Assembly: GCF_014947265.1 (NCBI RefSeq)
Contig: NZ_JADCNK010000007.1
Coordinates: 1-64,000, forward strand
Origin: Pedobacter sp014947265
Lineage (GTDB): Bacteria; Bacteroidota; Bacteroidia; Sphingobacteriales; Sphingobacteriaceae
Direction: 5' to 3'
DNA: 64,000 nt
The position numbers and the translations under genes were made by a program. Under the pieces are notes generated by a model. It searched no databases and was not told the origin of the DNA. It saw only the letters and a list, made by a program, of their open reading frames with translations. Positions 62,553 to 64,000 of this stretch are shown here, in pieces. The number at the start of each line of letters is the position of its first letter. The first letter of the stretch is position 1.

Positions 62553-62591
62553 AAACAATCATAATTCAAGTAATTATGATTGTTTTTTTTT
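62553..62591 (+). terminator. terminator of the SusCD-NPP operon
   Basis: AAACAATCATAATT pairs perfectly with AATTATGATTGTTT around a short loop, followed by a run of T residues, 22 bases after the NPP stop. Confidence 0.92.
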
Positions 62592-62864
62592 GCAAAACCA
62601 GCATTCCTCGACGGAACCCGCTTCAAACTCAAGCTTGTAAACCAATCCAAAATAACACTGTAATTATATCTTTTTATTTGTCAGTATTTTTGGAAAGCAC
62701 AAAGTACCCTCCCTGATTTGCTCTTGATTTTTTTTAATAGATACTAATCAATATTTCGTTTAGATTTTGGATAGATAAATTCCTTTTTATACTGATCATC
62801 AATTCCGCAATTCGTTTTAAATCATCGATGAAAAAGTTCGATAACGGTCCTGCCAGTAGCACCA

Positions 62865-62908
62865 AACGAGACAAATCAGTTTTTTAAGCTGGTTGTCTCG
62901 TTTTTTAT
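62865..62908 (+). terminator. orphan terminator, possible end of a small RNA
   Basis: AACGAGACAAATCAG pairs with CTGGTTGTCTCGTT (one mismatch) and runs into TTTTTTATTT. The previous transcript already ends at 62591 and no gene lies between, so this second terminator suggests a short independent transcript within 62600-62908. The remainder to 63282 shows nothing convincing. Confidence 0.6.
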
Positions 62909-63282
62909 TTTACGCAACTAGATATTAATCAGATATATTAACTAAACTCTTCATTCAATCCAGGTGTTTATTGGTTTAAGATTTACTAATCCTTTTCAAA
63001 AACCTTATTGGCTTTACTGCATTAATCCTAAATCGACATGGCGAAATACAATGATAGTAGAAATAGCTTTTGTATTTTCCTTTTGATGAACTGCCAGTCA
63101 GATTTTTTCCATAAGAAGAGCACAATAATAATCCGCGTAAAGAAAGTTGTTCAGAGCTTATCATTCTTCCCGGGCTATGGAGCTTCTACCATCCATTATA
63201 TATTTAACTAATAGTGCACCCCTCCATTTCAGTGCAAAGTGGCCGACAAATGGATTGCCGAGTAAATACAATATTGAAAAAA

Positions 63283-63473
63283 CGAGGCTGTATCAAAAAG
63301 ATTTAAGTTGGCTTCACTAAGCAAATTATATTTTGATACGCCGTCATTCCCAATTTAATTGGGAATCCTAATGCTATTTCAAAGCGCTTTAAGATTCCCG
63401 CCTGCGCGAGAATGACGGGAAACGAAATAAATTCTAGCCTTAACTCCTAGATTTCACTTTTGATACAGCCTCG
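63283..63473. mobile_element. MITE-like element with terminal inverted repeats
   Basis: The left end CGAGGCTGTATCAAAAAG and the right end CTTTTGATACAGCCTCG are near-perfect inverted repeats 191 bp apart, with no coding capacity between. Internally there is a second palindrome of the common CGTCATTCCC / GAGAATGACGGG type, including GGGAATCCTAATGC and AAGATTCCCGCC. No clear target-site duplication was found. The right end is 4 bases past the stop codon of the GH3 gene. Confidence 0.6.
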
Positions 63474-63477
63474 TAGA

Positions 63478-64000
63478 TTATTTACTTTTCAGCTCGCTAA
63501 TTGGAGCAATTAATGCAAACGCTTTATGCACTTTTTCCACTTCCAGTTCTTTCGGCAAAGAGAATTCAGCAGTTTGTTTTATATTTAAAGATGATGAGCC
63601 AATTGCCACTTTATAGGTTCCAGTTTCAGCAATCCAGGCACTTTTACTTTCCATAAATGAGGCTAAATCTTTCGGAGACAGGGTTAACTGCAAAGTTTCT
63701 GACTGACCAGGTTTAAGTAGCTTGGTTTTAGCAAAAGCTTTAAGTTCTTCAACGGGTTTATCAATATTTTGATGTGGTGCTGAAAGATACAATTGTACAA
63801 TTTCTTTACCGGCAACCTTGCCAGTATTTTTTACCGTAATGAATGCGGTTAACTTTCCATTAAAAGTTTTGCTACTCAATTTAAGGTCGGTATATTCAAA
63901 ATTTGTATAAGACAGACCATAACCAAATTCAAACGATGGTTTTACCTTGAATGTATTGAAATAGCGATAACCTACATAAATCCCCTCTTCATAAGTCACG
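63478..64000 (-). CDS. glycoside hydrolase family 3 beta-glucosidase, C-terminal part
   Basis: The last 173 or so residues of a larger protein whose N-terminus lies beyond the right edge. The visible part opens with YEEGIYVGYRYFNTFKVKP and FEFGYGLSYTNFEY, the hallmark of the C-terminal GH3 subdomain, followed by the fibronectin type III-like domain (VKNTGKVAGKEIVQLYLSAP, KPVEELKAFAKTKLLKPGQS). The catalytic domains are not in view, so substrate cannot be judged; BglX-like periplasmic beta-glucosidases are the typical members. The first methionine in view is internal. Confidence 0.9.
   Translation of the reverse strand, partial: VTYEEGIYVGYRYFNTFKVKPSFEFGYGLSYTNFEYTDLKLSSKTFNGKLTAFITVKNTGKVAGKEIVQLYLSAPHQNIDKPVEELKAFAKTKLLKPGQSETLQLTLSPKDLASFMESKSAWIAETGTYKVAIGSSSLNIKQTAEFSLPKELEVEKVHKAFALIAPISELKSK

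Noticed and set aside
62976..63164. Minus-strand reading frame of 62 codons
   Set aside because: Unusual composition rich in Ser, Tyr and Cys, no domain and no promoter; probably chance.

Overview
The window looks like chromosomal DNA of a Bacteroidota, most likely Sphingobacteriaceae and close to Pedobacter. The evidence is a run of TonB receptors with carboxypeptidase-like N-terminal domains, a SusC/SusD pair, three ECF sigma/FecR pairs, the Bacteroidota gene order nusB-DUF1573-yajC-ybbR-coaE, long NusB and leucine dehydrogenase proteins, many lipoproteins starting with a CKK-type lipobox, almost no Shine-Dalgarno sites, and repeated use of the Bacteroidota -7 promoter element TAnnTTTG. Assignment to genus is inference from gene content; no rRNA is present.

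Layout. 1-22.1 kb is mainly housekeeping: cysteine desulfurase, GlmM, a methyltransferase/PAP2/ZIP cluster, three tandem Uma2-type nuclease genes, a DUF5522 mini-gene, an MBL hydrolase, coaE-ybbR-yajC-DUF1573-nusB, leucine dehydrogenase, an ABC exporter, a PUR-type protein, YchF, tRNA-Cys, a HAD phosphatase and MgtE. Between these lie palindromic intergenic repeats, including a four-unit tandem array of about 184 bp. 22-25.5 kb holds a ricin-lectin metallopeptidase lipoprotein, tRNA-Arg(CCG) and a decayed XRE regulator.

25.5-62.6 kb is accessory, built around three cell-surface signalling/uptake loci. Locus 1 (25.5-36.3 kb, minus): ECF sigma, FecR, Oar-like TonB receptor, Tat-exported phosphocholine-type phospholipase C, second TonB receptor. 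Locus 2 (43.6-51.3 kb, minus): ECF sigma, FecR, STN-TonB receptor, beta-helix-like lipoprotein, small lipoprotein, with an S41 peptidase upstream. Locus 3 (54.8-62.5 kb, plus): ECF sigma, FecR, SusC, SusD, NPP-type phosphodiesterase. Two of the three carry secreted phosphodiester hydrolases, which suggests scavenging of organic phosphate or phospholipid head groups. Between loci 1 and 2 sit a Crp-regulated oxidoreductase/hydrolase set, an astacin protease, a GNAT enzyme and a cluster of unrecognised small proteins. The window ends in the C-terminus of a GH3 beta-glucosidase.

The most interesting signal is in RNA. In all three loci the FecR-TonB gap contains an intrinsic terminator facing the opposite way to the operon, which predicts a short antisense RNA covering the receptor leader and start codon. 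Two free-standing relatives with the same plan (-7 box, about 50 nt unstructured RNA, hairpin) lie on the minus strand at 53.9 and 54.5 kb. They share sequence, including a GGATGT loop, while their stems differ. This looks like a family of antisense/trans-acting small RNAs tied to surface-uptake genes; antisense sRNAs at Bacteroides susC-type leaders are known, but these orphan copies are not accounted for by the neighbouring genes.
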